Part shown: piece by piece, positions 55,351-63,815 of the stretch
Layout of the letters: each line of letters opens with the position of its first letter
Numbering within the stretch: the first letter of the stretch is position 1
Assembly: GCA_025210805.1 (NCBI GenBank)
Contig: JAOAQX010000005.1
Span: 185,204 to 249,203 of the forward strand
DNA from: Flavobacteriales bacterium
GTDB lineage: Bacteria > Bacteroidota > Bacteroidia > Flavobacteriales > CAJXXR01
Reading direction: 5' to 3'
DNA length: 64,000 bases
Position numbers and translations under genes: made by a program
The notes under the pieces: model-generated
Seen by the model: only the letters and a program-made list of their open reading frames with translations
What the model was told of the DNA's origin: nothing
The model's database searches: none

Positions 55351-55932
55351 TCAATCTACAAAGAGCGAGATATTTTGTTTATCAATAATTTTTCGCAAAT
55401 TTATTAAGGCATATCGCATTCTTCCTAAAGCAGTGTTTATAGAAATATTTTCTTCTTCGGCGATATCATTAAAGCTCATTTTGCAGAAAATTCTTTTTTC
55501 CAAAACGATTTTTTGATTTTCTGGCAATTGTGGTAATATGCTTTTAAGGTCTTCAAATATTTGAGAGCGTACGAGATCATCTTCTTTTGATTCTGTTTGA
55601 AGATTAATGATTTCAAAAATATCATATTCATCATTCGATCTTACAAATTTTGCCTTTTTCTGTGCTCTAAAATGATCAATGATCAAATTATGTACAATTC
55701 TCATTGCCCATGGGATAAATTTTCCTTCTTCGTTATATTTTCCAGCTTTTAAATTATTGATGATTTTGATAAAAGCATCTTGAAAAATATCATTGGCTAT
55801 ATCATAATCTCTAACTTTTGAGATGATGAATCCGAAAATTTTAGGTTGGTGTTTGTTTAGTAATGTTTGGAAAGCACGCTGGTTTCCATCAAGGAACAAT
55901 ACAATAAGTTCTCTATCGCTTAATTGAGTCAT
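55351..55932 (-). CDS. ECF-like sigma-70 family RNA polymerase sigma factor
   Basis: The 193-residue protein has region 2 (about 20-90: FQTLLNKHQPKIFGFIISKV, DIANDIFQDAFIKIINNL, FIPWAMRIVHNLIIDHFR) and region 4 (about 125-190: QLPENQKIVLEKRIFCKMSFNDIAEEENISINTALGRMRYALINLRKI) and no regions 1 or 3, so it is a group 4 (ECF-type) sigma factor. There is no anti-sigma gene next to it; a 48-residue gene lies downstream. A minus-strand TATATTTG octamer at 56043-56050 could be its promoter -7 element. The ECF regulon in this organism is unknown. Confidence 0.9.
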   Translation of the reverse strand: MTQLSDRELIVLFLDGNQRAFQTLLNKHQPKIFGFIISKVRDYDIANDIFQDAFIKIINNLKAGKYNEEGKFIPWAMRIVHNLIIDHFRAQKKAKFVRSNDEYDIFEIINLQTESKEDDLVRSQIFEDLKSILPQLPENQKIVLEKRIFCKMSFNDIAEEENISINTALGRMRYALINLRKIIDKQNISLFVD

Positions 55933-56177
55933 ACTACGTTATTTTTTACACTCCTAAATTGAGAGTGAATGATTTAGTGATTTAAGTAAAAAATAAACGT
56001 GTTCCGATAGGCAATTAGTTGTTTGTGTTAGGTAATGAAAAACAAATATAGTGAAATATTTGTTTGAATGTAAATATCAAATATTGTGCCGAGAAAGTTA
56101 AAATATATTAATTGGACAATATTTTTTTAAGAGAATTACAATTTTTGATCCTTGGGAAGGTTAAAGAGGGGAAAAAG

Positions 56178-56217
56178 AAAAACGCAAACAGTTTAAAATT
56201 AATCTGTTTGCGTTTTT
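56178..56217 (-). terminator. Terminator of the tmRNA gene
   Basis: AAAAACGCAAACAG (56178-56191) pairs with CTGTTTGCGTTTTT (56204-56217) across 12 nt. On the minus strand it directly follows the tmRNA 3' end and is followed by a T-rich stretch. Confidence 0.88.
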
Positions 56218-56220
56218 TTG

Positions 56221-56617
56221 TGGAGCCGGAGGGGTTCGAACCCTCGTCCAAACAAGTCATCTCAATGCTTTCTACATGCTTATTTTGTTATTGATTTTCG
56301 ATTTAAAACTGGCAACAAACAGCCGATTTTAAACTTAGCTTTTTTAATTTTCGTACCTAAACCAAAGCTTTTTAGATCTTATCCTAATATTATGATAACC
56401 CTTGTCCTTAGGTTATTAGACGTACCTAAGAGGGTCATCTAGCCCCTACAGTCTTAGTAGGCGTAGCTTGAAATCTGTCAAACTGATCAGATTAAGCAGC
56501 TAGAGCGTAGTTTTCGTTTCCATTTAAAACGATTGATTTATGAGATTTAAGAGCTGTATATCAGCGCTCTGCATGCTTACACTTCAACATATCTTGCTGT
56601 CAAAGCCAGTCGGCCCC
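56221..56617 (-). ncRNA. ssrA: Transfer-messenger RNA (tmRNA, SsrA)
   Basis: The minus-strand transcript begins GGGGCCGACTGGCTTTGACA, the universal tmRNA start, and ends with TTCGAACCCCTCCGGCTCCA. The seven acceptor pairs (GGGGCCG with CGGCTCC, one G-U) close the tRNA-like domain. A tag reading frame at 56521-56492 encodes GNENYALAA followed by TAA, matching the tag ending ALAA used for ClpXP targeting. The CCA end is not encoded and would be added after transcription. It rescues stalled ribosomes with SmpB. Confidence 0.96.
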
Positions 56618-56631
56618 ATTTGTGTAATGTA

Positions 56632-56639
56632 CAAAAGTA
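56632..56639 (-). promoter_or_regulatory. Putative -7 element (TACTTTTG) of ssrA
   Basis: The minus-strand octamer TACTTTTG fits TAnnTTTG and lies about 15 bp before the tmRNA 5' end. A TTG at the ideal -33 spacing was not found. Confidence 0.45.
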
Positions 56640-56678
56640 CATAATTCCATAGCAAATACTGTGCAAAATACAGCTTTA

Positions 56679-59015
56679 CTAGCTTTTTAAAAATTGCTGA
56701 AGCCAAGATTTCTTAACTCCTTCACCGTATCCATACCCATATCCGTACCCATAATTTTTGTTCATATCAATATCATTTAGAACAAATGAAACATTATGCA
56801 GCTTGTCTGTTTGCATTAGGTTTTTAGGAATTTCAAGAAGTTTTTTGTCTAAGTAATTCGCTCGAACAACATATATATAAGAGTCTGCAAGTTTTTTCAT
56901 GGTGATTGTGTCTGTCACTAAACCAGAAGGAGCAGCATCAATGATGATATAATCATAAATTTCTTCAACATGTTTGATGAGTTCATCAAATCTTCCATTA
57001 TTCAGTAGTTCAACTGGGTTTGGAGGTACTGGTCCTGGAAAAATAACATCGAAGTTTGTAATACCATCTACATCTTTTGCAATTAGGTTTTCCATGTCAT
57101 TATGGTTACCTGATAAATAACTACTGAGCCCTGTTTGAGGGTTTGGGTTGGTAAAATAATCACCTGTTTTTGGTTTTCTTAAATCTGCCGCAATAAGTAA
57201 TACTTTCTTTTTTGAAAAAGTAAGTATCGTTGAAATATTAGAGGCAAAATAGGTTTTACCTTCACCAGAAGTGGTAGAGGTAATAATAATTTTATTACCT
57301 TTTGGTTTTGCTGATGTAAATTTCAAACTTGTAGCGACAATCCTCACAGCTTCTGCCGTAGAACTTTTATCCGAAGGAGATGATATGATTGAGTCAGATT
57401 TTGTTTTGTCAAATGGAATGTCTCCTAAATATGAGATATTTCCAAGAACTCTTTCTAAGTCTACTTTACTATGAACTTTATTGTTCAGAAGTTCAAAAAT
57501 ATAGATGATAAGAGTGGTAAGAACAAAGGCTCCAATCAATGCCCCTAAATACACCATAGATTTAATAGGGGAGATAGGCTCTTTTTTTGAGTAGGCTCTA
57601 TCAATGATGGTTATCTTAGAGTCTGTGGCAGCTAAGGCTAAAGAGGTTTCTTCTTTTTTCTTTAGTAGAAATACATAGAGTGCTTCTATCAGCTCTTGTT
57701 GTCTTGCTATACTTCTATATTTTTTCTCAGTTTCTGGTATATTCTTTATTTTAGATTGAAGTTTTTGATCTTGTTTCAATACTTCTGCTAACGATATTTT
57801 TAAACTTTTTTCGTAGCTCTTTAAACTTCTTTGAATGTTACTTCTGTATCGGAAGATTTTTTGACTAAGTTCTCTGATTTTTGGGTTTGAAGGTGAAGAT
57901 CTAGAGAGAATAGCTTCTCTTTCAACCACCAACTTATTAAAGTCTCTTGTGATTTCTTCTAAACCTTTATTGTCTAGACCTAAATTTATAGGAACTAAGC
58001 TAAAGGTATCTTTTTCATTTTTAAAGAAATCGGCTAAGTACTGAGCCAATTCTAGTTTAGTTTGTGCTTCTATGATTCTTTTTTGACTTTCTTCAAGAGA
58101 TTTGCTGAAAAAAGCAACATTCACTTTGATATCAGTAAGGTTGTTCTTTCCTTTAAAACTAGAAACTTGGCTCTCTATGTTTTGAAGGTCTTGCTCAATT
58201 CTGTTTATTCTATTATTTAAAAAGTCTAAAGTTTTTATGTTTATTGCTTTTTTATCTTTTATTCTAATTTTATCATACCATTTTACAAGCGTATTTAAGG
58301 TCGCTTCTGCAAGTTTTGGAGAATGGTCGGAAATAGAAATGGAGATTATATCATTTTTTTTTGAAGTATTTTTTATCATCAATCTATTTTCAAGTTGAAT
58401 GATAATATCTTCCGTTGCTTCCACAAAAAGGGAAAATTTATTTCCAATTAATTTATCGGTATTTTCTATTGGCTTAAGAACGATTTTTTTAGATTCCGAA
58501 ATAGTTATTGTGTCATTCCAGTTAAAAGCTTGTTGACTTCCTCTAGTTTTAAGGAACCCACCATTGTTATCTTCAATGTGTAAATCGATATTTCCTATAG
58601 AATAATTGAATTCATCAAAAAGGAAACTAATATGTATAGGTTTAGGAGAAAAAATATCATCGTGAGTGCTCAAGTATTTGACATTGATATTATTCTCTTT
58701 AATAACCTTGTCTAACAAAGCTCGAGACTTTAATATTTCAATTTCGTTTTCAATTGATGTTTTATTGCCTCCCATTAGAGAGAATTCGTCTAGACCTTCT
58801 AAGAGAGAAAGACCATTACCTTGCTTTGCTTCATTGATAATAAAGCTGGTATTTGCTTGGTATAGCGGCTTTTTGTAGTTGTTGTATAAGTAGGCTCCAA
58901 TAAGCCCCAAAAGGATAAACAATAAATAAAGCTTCCATTTGCTCGTATAAGTCTGTATGAGCTCTGCGATATTTATTGTTTCTTCTTCATTATTTGTTTC
59001 GTACTGGGGAAGCAT
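56679..59015 (-). CDS. Polysaccharide co-polymerase/tyrosine autokinase (Wzc-like)
   Basis: The 778-residue protein combines an N-terminal Wzz domain with two transmembrane helices (about 33-50 and 490-515), a long periplasmic coiled-coil region, and a C-terminal BY-kinase domain with Walker A TSTTSGEGKTYFAS, Walker A' VLLIAADLRKPKTG and Walker B IIIDAAPSGLVTD. The C-terminus carries a YGYGYGYGYGEG cluster (five Tyr), the expected autophosphorylation tail. The Walker A' first Asp is Ala here, while related Flavobacteria often have Gly at this position. It should regulate chain length and export of capsule or exopolysaccharide with the adjacent Wza-like protein, 56 bp upstream. Confidence 0.93.
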   Translation of the reverse strand: MLPQYETNNEEETINIAELIQTYTSKWKLYLLFILLGLIGAYLYNNYKKPLYQANTSFIINEAKQGNGLSLLEGLDEFSLMGGNKTSIENEIEILKSRALLDKVIKENNINVKYLSTHDDIFSPKPIHISFLFDEFNYSIGNIDLHIEDNNGGFLKTRGSQQAFNWNDTITISESKKIVLKPIENTDKLIGNKFSLFVEATEDIIIQLENRLMIKNTSKKNDIISISISDHSPKLAEATLNTLVKWYDKIRIKDKKAINIKTLDFLNNRINRIEQDLQNIESQVSSFKGKNNLTDIKVNVAFFSKSLEESQKRIIEAQTKLELAQYLADFFKNEKDTFSLVPINLGLDNKGLEEITRDFNKLVVEREAILSRSSPSNPKIRELSQKIFRYRSNIQRSLKSYEKSLKISLAEVLKQDQKLQSKIKNIPETEKKYRSIARQQELIEALYVFLLKKKEETSLALAATDSKITIIDRAYSKKEPISPIKSMVYLGALIGAFVLTTLIIYIFELLNNKVHSKVDLERVLGNISYLGDIPFDKTKSDSIISSPSDKSSTAEAVRIVATSLKFTSAKPKGNKIIITSTTSGEGKTYFASNISTILTFSKKKVLLIAADLRKPKTGDYFTNPNPQTGLSSYLSGNHNDMENLIAKDVDGITNFDVIFPGPVPPNPVELLNNGRFDELIKHVEEIYDYIIIDAAPSGLVTDTITMKKLADSYIYVVRANYLDKKLLEIPKNLMQTDKLHNVSFVLNDIDMNKNYGYGYGYGYGEGVKKSWLQQFLKS

Positions 59016-59071
59016 TGGCTATGGTTTTGGTGGTGTTTTTTTAGAGTCTGAAAAGATCGGTTTTATTGTGC

Positions 59072-59848
59072 TTATGGTCTTAAAACAGAAATTAAAGCAA
59101 TTAAAACTGAGGCGATCGAAACACTTAAACTAATTTCGGGTCCAAATTTGGACGAGTTCATTTTAGTTTTATTCGGTTCAATATATACAACATCGTTTTG
59201 TTCTAAGAAAAATACGGGACTATTTACGCATTCAGAATTGGTTAAATCAATACGTATAGATTCTTGGTTTCCATCTTGGTCTCTTCTGAGCACCATAATA
59301 TTTTTTCTTCTAGCATGAATTTTCATTCCGCCTGCCAAAGAAATTGCTTCTAGAATATTGAGTCTATGGTTTTGGATATTAAACATTCCAGGTTTCATCA
59401 CCTCACCCAAAACAGATATACGATAATTTACAATTCTGATATTGATAATTGGATTTTCCACAAATTTTTCGAGTTGAGCTTTAAGATGTGTAGAGAATTG
59501 ATCAATGGTTTTTCCGCCCATTTTTAAAGCGCCGAGTACAGGGAATTGAATCATCCCTTGATCATCAATCAAAAAAGGTTGTTGAGCTCTTTGAACATTC
59601 ATGTTATCATCCTCAATTATTGGCTGTTCTTGCATAACAATCGAAAGATTAAACGGTTCTACAGCCTGATCATCAGTAGAAGATATTTGAATTCTAACTA
59701 AATCACCCGGCTTAAAAACCACTTGATGGCTCGTTTTTGCGAATTGAGCTTTTTGCTCAATATCTTGCATTACTGCAATGTTTTCTCTTGAAGCACAACC
59801 AGAAATTAGTGCAAAAATTGGTATTAATAAGAAAAATATCCTCATCAT
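59072..59848 (-). CDS. Polysaccharide export outer-membrane lipoprotein (Wza-like)
   Basis: The 258-residue protein has a lipoprotein signal peptide (IPIFALISGCAS; Cys near residue 18), a poly_export domain (PGDLVRIQISSTDDQAVEPF, FLIDDQGMIQFPVLGALKMGGKT) and a SLBB-type region (SVLGEVMKPGMFNIQNHRLNILEAISLAGGM). A C-terminal hydrophobic helix (about 235-256) precedes the end. It should form the outer-membrane exit channel for capsule or exopolysaccharide and pairs with the Wzc-like kinase downstream in the same direction. Confidence 0.92.
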   Translation of the reverse strand: MMRIFFLLIPIFALISGCASRENIAVMQDIEQKAQFAKTSHQVVFKPGDLVRIQISSTDDQAVEPFNLSIVMQEQPIIEDDNMNVQRAQQPFLIDDQGMIQFPVLGALKMGGKTIDQFSTHLKAQLEKFVENPIINIRIVNYRISVLGEVMKPGMFNIQNHRLNILEAISLAGGMKIHARRKNIMVLRRDQDGNQESIRIDLTNSECVNSPVFFLEQNDVVYIEPNKTKMNSSKFGPEISLSVSIASVLIALISVLRP

Positions 59849-60034
59849 CTTTTGAAAATTGAATTTACAAAATTACAATTCTTATTAGAATTATTCTATT
59901 TGTTGGGGTTGATTGTATCAAAAAAGATTCCGAAAATGCTTAGTTTTCTGTTTAAAGCGTAAAAAAAAGGTGAATCTATCGTTCAAACGAGTTATTCTAA
60001 TTAAAATTGTTGAACAAATTAATTTTACAGAACT

Positions 60035-60502
60035 ATGAAAATCTGCTTTCTACAAGTAGGGTCTACTCAAGAGAATTATATTCAAAAAGGAATAGAAGAA
60101 TATCAAAAAAGATTGAAAAAATATATTCCTTTTGAAATGCTTGTAGTTCCTGAAGCAAAAAACAAGAAGAAGAAAGTTATAGAGCAAAAAAAGGAGGAAG
60201 CAAAGAATATAATTAAAGCAATTAAGCCAGGAGATCTCGTGATTTTACTTGATGAAAAAGGAAAACAGTTTTCATCACCTAAATTTGCTCAGTTTTTGCA
60301 AAAAAAAATGAATCAATCACCCAAAAGAATTGTTTTTATTCTAGGAGGTGCTTATGGTTTTGATCAAGAAATATATAATTTATATAAAGAAAAAGTAGCC
60401 TTATCAGAGCTTACGTTTACACACCAAATGGTTCGTCTTTTCTTTGTAGAACAAATTTATCGTGCTTTTACCATTCTGAATAATCAACCCTATCATCATT
60501 AA
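60035..60502 (+). CDS. rlmH: 23S rRNA (pseudouridine(1915)-N(3))-methyltransferase RlmH
   Basis: The 155-residue SPOUT-fold enzyme has the N-terminal KICFLQVGSTQENYIQKGIEEYQKRL, a GDLVILLDEKGKQFSSPKFAQFL region and the SAM-binding trefoil knot FILGGAYGFDQEIY followed by LSELTFTHQMVRLFFVEQIYRAFTIL and the characteristic YHH end. It methylates pseudouridine 1915 of 23S rRNA in helix 69. The length is exact for the family. It is divergent from the Wza-like gene. Confidence 0.96.
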   Translation: MKICFLQVGSTQENYIQKGIEEYQKRLKKYIPFEMLVVPEAKNKKKKVIEQKKEEAKNIIKAIKPGDLVILLDEKGKQFSSPKFAQFLQKKMNQSPKRIVFILGGAYGFDQEIYNLYKEKVALSELTFTHQMVRLFFVEQIYRAFTILNNQPYHH

Positions 60503-60568
60503 TAAATTTCCAACAAGAAGAATTTTCGGAAAGGTATCTTTATATTTGCCGTTTTAGTAGAAAAAAGT

Positions 60569-62416
60569 ATGGAACAATTTGAGTTTGTAGAGAAAAGAAA
60601 AGCCAATATTAAGGATGATATTCTTTCTGGATTAACAGTTGCATTGGCTTTAGTGCCAGAGGCTGTAGCTTTTGCATTTGTGGCAGGTGTGCCACCATTA
60701 GTGGGGCTTTATGCAGCTTTTATGGTGGGTTTAATTACGTCTATTTTTGGGGGAAGACCAGGGATGATTTCTGGAGCTACAGGAGCGATGGCAGTAGTTA
60801 TGGTTTCTTTGGTTAAAGATGGAAATTCTATGGGAAGTCCCGATGAAAATTTAGGTTTGTTCTATTTGTTTGTTACGGTTATACTGGCAGGAATCCTTCA
60901 GGTGATTGCAGGTGTATTTAAGATGGGGAAATTCGTAAGACTCATTCCGCATCCAGTAATGATGGGGTTTGTAAACGGATTGGCAATTGTTATATTTCTT
61001 TCTCAACTGGGAATGTTTAAAGATTTTTCAAAAGACTATTTTGGGAATAAATTAGAAAGTGTTGAGGCCGTTACTCCAAGATATTTTGATGATGGAAGTG
61101 GGGTGTTCTATGATAAAAACATTCAAAAACCCATTTTTGAGAAACAAAAGAATCACTTAATATCAGTAACTAATCAAAAAGAATACTTGATTGAAGGTGA
61201 AAATGTGTATGATTTGTCATCAAAATCAATTGCTTTTGTACTAAAAGATGGAGCTATTTTTGAGATTGAAAAACAAGGATTTGTAAAAGAATTTAAAAAA
61301 GGTAAAGAACTGTATTTGATGATTGCTTTGGTGTTATTGACGATGTTAATCATGTGGGGCTTGCCAAAGATTTCAAAGAAAAAAATACCCGCTGCTCTAA
61401 TTGGGATTTTGGTGGTTTCAGCAATTGCTATTTTAGGAAAATTGGATGTAGATACTGTAGGTTCTTTTATCAAAGATGGAGGAGGAGATGGTTTAAAAGG
61501 TGGTTTACCAATGTTTCAGTCAGAGTTATTTGACAAGATTCCACTTAATTTTGAAACCTTAAAATTCATTTTTCCTTACGCTTTAATTCTTGCAGCTATT
61601 GGGCTGATAGAGTCTTTGATGACCCTCAATTTAGTTGATGAGTTAACCAATACAAAAGGAAATTCAAACAAAGAATGTATTGCCCAAGGGGCTTCAAATA
61701 TTGTAAACGGATTTTTTGGAGGAATGGGAGGTTGTGCAATGATAGGACAATCAATTATCAATATAAAATCTGGAGGGAGAACCCGATTATCTGGAATTGT
61801 TGCTGCAGTAACATTGTTGGTTTTTATTTTATTTGCTTCAGCTTATATCGAAATGGTACCCATAGCAGCATTGGTGGGAGTCATGTTTATGGTTGTTATC
61901 GGAACATTTGCATGGAATACCTTCAAAATATTTGGAAAAATCCCTTTACATGACATTGTGGTGGTGTTAATCGTTACGATCTTAACCGTAATTTTCGACT
62001 TAGCGATTGCCGTTCTTTCGGGAGTTGTGGTATCTGCTTTAGTGTTTTCATGGGAAAATGCCAAAAGAATTAGAGCCCGAAAATCCTTTAAAGGAGATGG
62101 TACCAAAGTTTATGAAATATGGGGACCTCTTTTCTTTGGATCTATTCAGGCATTTAATGCGAAATTTAAACCAGAAGAAGACCCTGTATCTGTAGAAATT
62201 GATTTTATGGAATCTAAAGTTCAAGATTATTCTGGTATTGAGGCAATTGCTAATTTGGTAAGAAAATATGAAGCACAGAATAAAGAAGTTGTGTTAAAGC
62301 ATCTAAGCTCAGATTGTATCGCACTGTTATCAAAAGCAGATTCTAGCCTAGTGAAGCATATAGAGCAAAATGTAGATGACCCCAGATACTACGTAGTAGC
62401 TGAGGTACATCAATAA
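60569..62416 (+). CDS. SulP family inorganic anion transporter with STAS domain
   Basis: The 615-residue protein has about twelve to fourteen hydrophobic helices starting with the SulP signature DILSGLTVALALVPEAVAFAFVAGVPPLVGLYAAF, followed by PGMISGATGAMAVVMVS and a second-half core MTLNLVDELTNTKGNSNKECIAQGASNIVNGFFGGMGGCAMIGQSIINIKSGGRTRLSG-type block (cited here only by its ends). A C-terminal STAS domain (about 515-610) contains VEIDFMESKVQDYSGIEAIANLV. Between helices, residues about 150-247 form an unusual soluble insert. SulP proteins carry sulfate, bicarbonate or other anions; the substrate is not known. It is 66 bp downstream of rlmH. Confidence 0.9.
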   Translation: MEQFEFVEKRKANIKDDILSGLTVALALVPEAVAFAFVAGVPPLVGLYAAFMVGLITSIFGGRPGMISGATGAMAVVMVSLVKDGNSMGSPDENLGLFYLFVTVILAGILQVIAGVFKMGKFVRLIPHPVMMGFVNGLAIVIFLSQLGMFKDFSKDYFGNKLESVEAVTPRYFDDGSGVFYDKNIQKPIFEKQKNHLISVTNQKEYLIEGENVYDLSSKSIAFVLKDGAIFEIEKQGFVKEFKKGKELYLMIALVLLTMLIMWGLPKISKKKIPAALIGILVVSAIAILGKLDVDTVGSFIKDGGGDGLKGGLPMFQSELFDKIPLNFETLKFIFPYALILAAIGLIESLMTLNLVDELTNTKGNSNKECIAQGASNIVNGFFGGMGGCAMIGQSIINIKSGGRTRLSGIVAAVTLLVFILFASAYIEMVPIAALVGVMFMVVIGTFAWNTFKIFGKIPLHDIVVVLIVTILTVIFDLAIAVLSGVVVSALVFSWENAKRIRARKSFKGDGTKVYEIWGPLFFGSIQAFNAKFKPEEDPVSVEIDFMESKVQDYSGIEAIANLVRKYEAQNKEVVLKHLSSDCIALLSKADSSLVKHIEQNVDDPRYYVVAEVHQ

Positions 62417-62438
62417 TTGTTTAAGTATATAATTTGAT

Positions 62439-63062
62439 TTAAAGAAGATCCTTTAGAAGCAATTCTAATCGGTCTTCTTTTTTCATTAGATAGGTTTCTA
62501 AGCCCGCCTCATTTGCACCTATAAGGTGTTGTGGGCTATCGTCAATAAAAAGTCCTTTTAGATGTTCTAATTTCTCACGTTTAAGTATCTCGCTAAAACC
62601 TGATGAATGAGGCTTCCTAATTTGTAACTTATGAGATAAATAAACATTCTTAAAACAAGCATGAAATCGATCCATGTATTCAGATCCATTTATTTTAGTA
62701 ATGGTATCATAGTGATACTGGTTTGTGTTTGAATAGAGAAAAAGAGGGATTCTTTTACCCAATTCTTCAAGAAATACCACAGTTTGCTCTCTAAAACCAA
62801 TTAAAATAGCATCCCAGGCCTTTCTTATTGCTTCATTCGATGGAGTATTGTTTCCAAGGGTTGCTCTAATAGAGTCACAAAATTCTTGTGGTGAAATTTT
62901 TCCTTCTTCAAAAAGATCAACAGTTTCCCACTGCTCTTTTTTGCTAAAGAAATCGTCTAAATTTTTATCAAAAAGTTGCCCAAGAGCTTTGGTTGTGTTT
63001 TGATAATCAATATCATAAATTACGCCACCCAGATCTAGGATGATAAAGTCATATTTTTTCAT
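62439..63062 (-). CDS. HAD-superfamily (subfamily IA) hydrolase
   Basis: The protein has 207 residues from the ATG at 63062, which starts MKKYDFIILDLGGVIYDID. An ATG at 63086 adds eight residues and is less likely. Motif I (DLGGVIYD) and motif II (LYSNTNQYH) precede the conserved Lys region and motif IV FIDDSPQHLIGANEAGLETY, which is the GxDDs-type acid cluster. The first Asp acts as nucleophile. HAD-IA proteins of this kind dephosphorylate small sugar or nucleotide phosphates, but the substrate cannot be told. It converges with the SulP gene, 22 bp apart. Confidence 0.87.
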   Translation of the reverse strand: MKKYDFIILDLGGVIYDIDYQNTTKALGQLFDKNLDDFFSKKEQWETVDLFEEGKISPQEFCDSIRATLGNNTPSNEAIRKAWDAILIGFREQTVVFLEELGKRIPLFLYSNTNQYHYDTITKINGSEYMDRFHACFKNVYLSHKLQIRKPHSSGFSEILKREKLEHLKGLFIDDSPQHLIGANEAGLETYLMKKEDRLELLLKDLL

Positions 63063-63194
63063 GCTTAAAAAGTCTTTCGGTCTCACAAAATAAAGGATAA
63101 AATTACAATGAAAATATTTGTTTGGATAAAAATTTTAGCTTAATATTGCTCCCACGTTTTGAGGTAATCAATACGTTTATCGAACTTTTAGTTC

Positions 63195-63268
63195 GGTCCT
63201 ATAGCTCAGTTGGTTAGAGCACTTGACTCATAATCAAGGGGTCCCTGGTTCGAGCCCAGGTGGGACCA
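63195..63268 (+). tRNA. tRNA with CAU anticodon, probably tRNA-Ile2 (lysidine) over elongator tRNA-Met
   Basis: The 74-nt sequence folds as a tRNA: acceptor GGTCCTA/TGGGACC, D arm AGCTCAGTTGGTTAGAGC, anticodon stem-loop CTTGACTCATAATCAAG with anticodon CAT, and T arm CCCTGGTTCGAGCCCAGG. The CCA end is not encoded. The acceptor C4-G69 and C5-G68 pairs agree with the TilS identity pairs of tRNA-Ile2 known in E. coli, so the AUA-decoding lysidine tRNA is favoured over methionine. A hairpin follows at 63273. Confidence 0.93.
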
Positions 63269-63272
63269 CTTA

Positions 63273-63312
63273 AAAAAAGACTTGAAAGATGAAAATCTCT
63301 CAAGTCTTTTTT
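63273..63312 (+). terminator. Terminator after the CAU tRNA
   Basis: AAAAAAGACTTGA (63273-63285) pairs with TCAAGTCTTTTTT (63300-63312) across a 14-nt loop. It begins 4 bp after the tRNA end. Confidence 0.85.
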
Positions 63313-63778
63313 GTGTTTAAATATTTTTTTGAATGAACGGCACTTTGTGAATCCAAATTAAAGTTTTGGGTTAGGTGAATATTTTGCTCATCTAAATGTG
63401 AAATATTCTGGTTTTCTCACTCCACTAAACAAAGTGCTAATATTTTTTAAAAAGTATCCTTTTCTTTGGATAAATAGTTTAAGGCTATTTTTTATGCTTA
63501 TCCGTTAGATTGCCTTAATAATAATGGTGACACAAGTTGTCTTTTGGTTTTTAGAAATTTCCTAAGGGTTTATCATAAAATAAAGGCAATATATTTAAAG
63601 AGTTATCTAAACGAATTTGTTTATAAACTCAGTAGGAGATATTTCAAAGAACGAATTTTTGACAGACTCATTATTGTAACCGCTTCTTCAAAAGGGGTAA
63701 TCTAGCGGATAAGAATCATCATTTGTGGCATTGTTACTTGTTTTTGTTAATTTATCGACACCTAAAGAAAAAATTATA
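63313..63778. other. Intergenic region with no gene visible
   Basis: This 466-bp stretch is AT-rich with many short runs of T and A. I see no reading frame of useful length on either strand, no tRNA and no copy of the dispersed repeat. Confidence 0.55.
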
Positions 63779-63797
63779 AATAGGAATGTTTCCTATT
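63779..63797 (-). terminator. Possible terminator of the partial type B surface protein gene
   Basis: AATAGGAA (63779-63786) pairs with TTCCTATT (63790-63797) across 3 nt. On the minus strand it follows the stop codon at 63816 by about 18 bp and is succeeded by a T-rich stretch. Confidence 0.4.
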
Positions 63798-63815
63798 AAA
63801 ATTTCCATCTATAAT

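Noticed and set aside
56112..56442. Two plus-strand frames of 60-74 codons
   Set aside because: They are antisense to the tmRNA gene and its terminator and have no protein family features.
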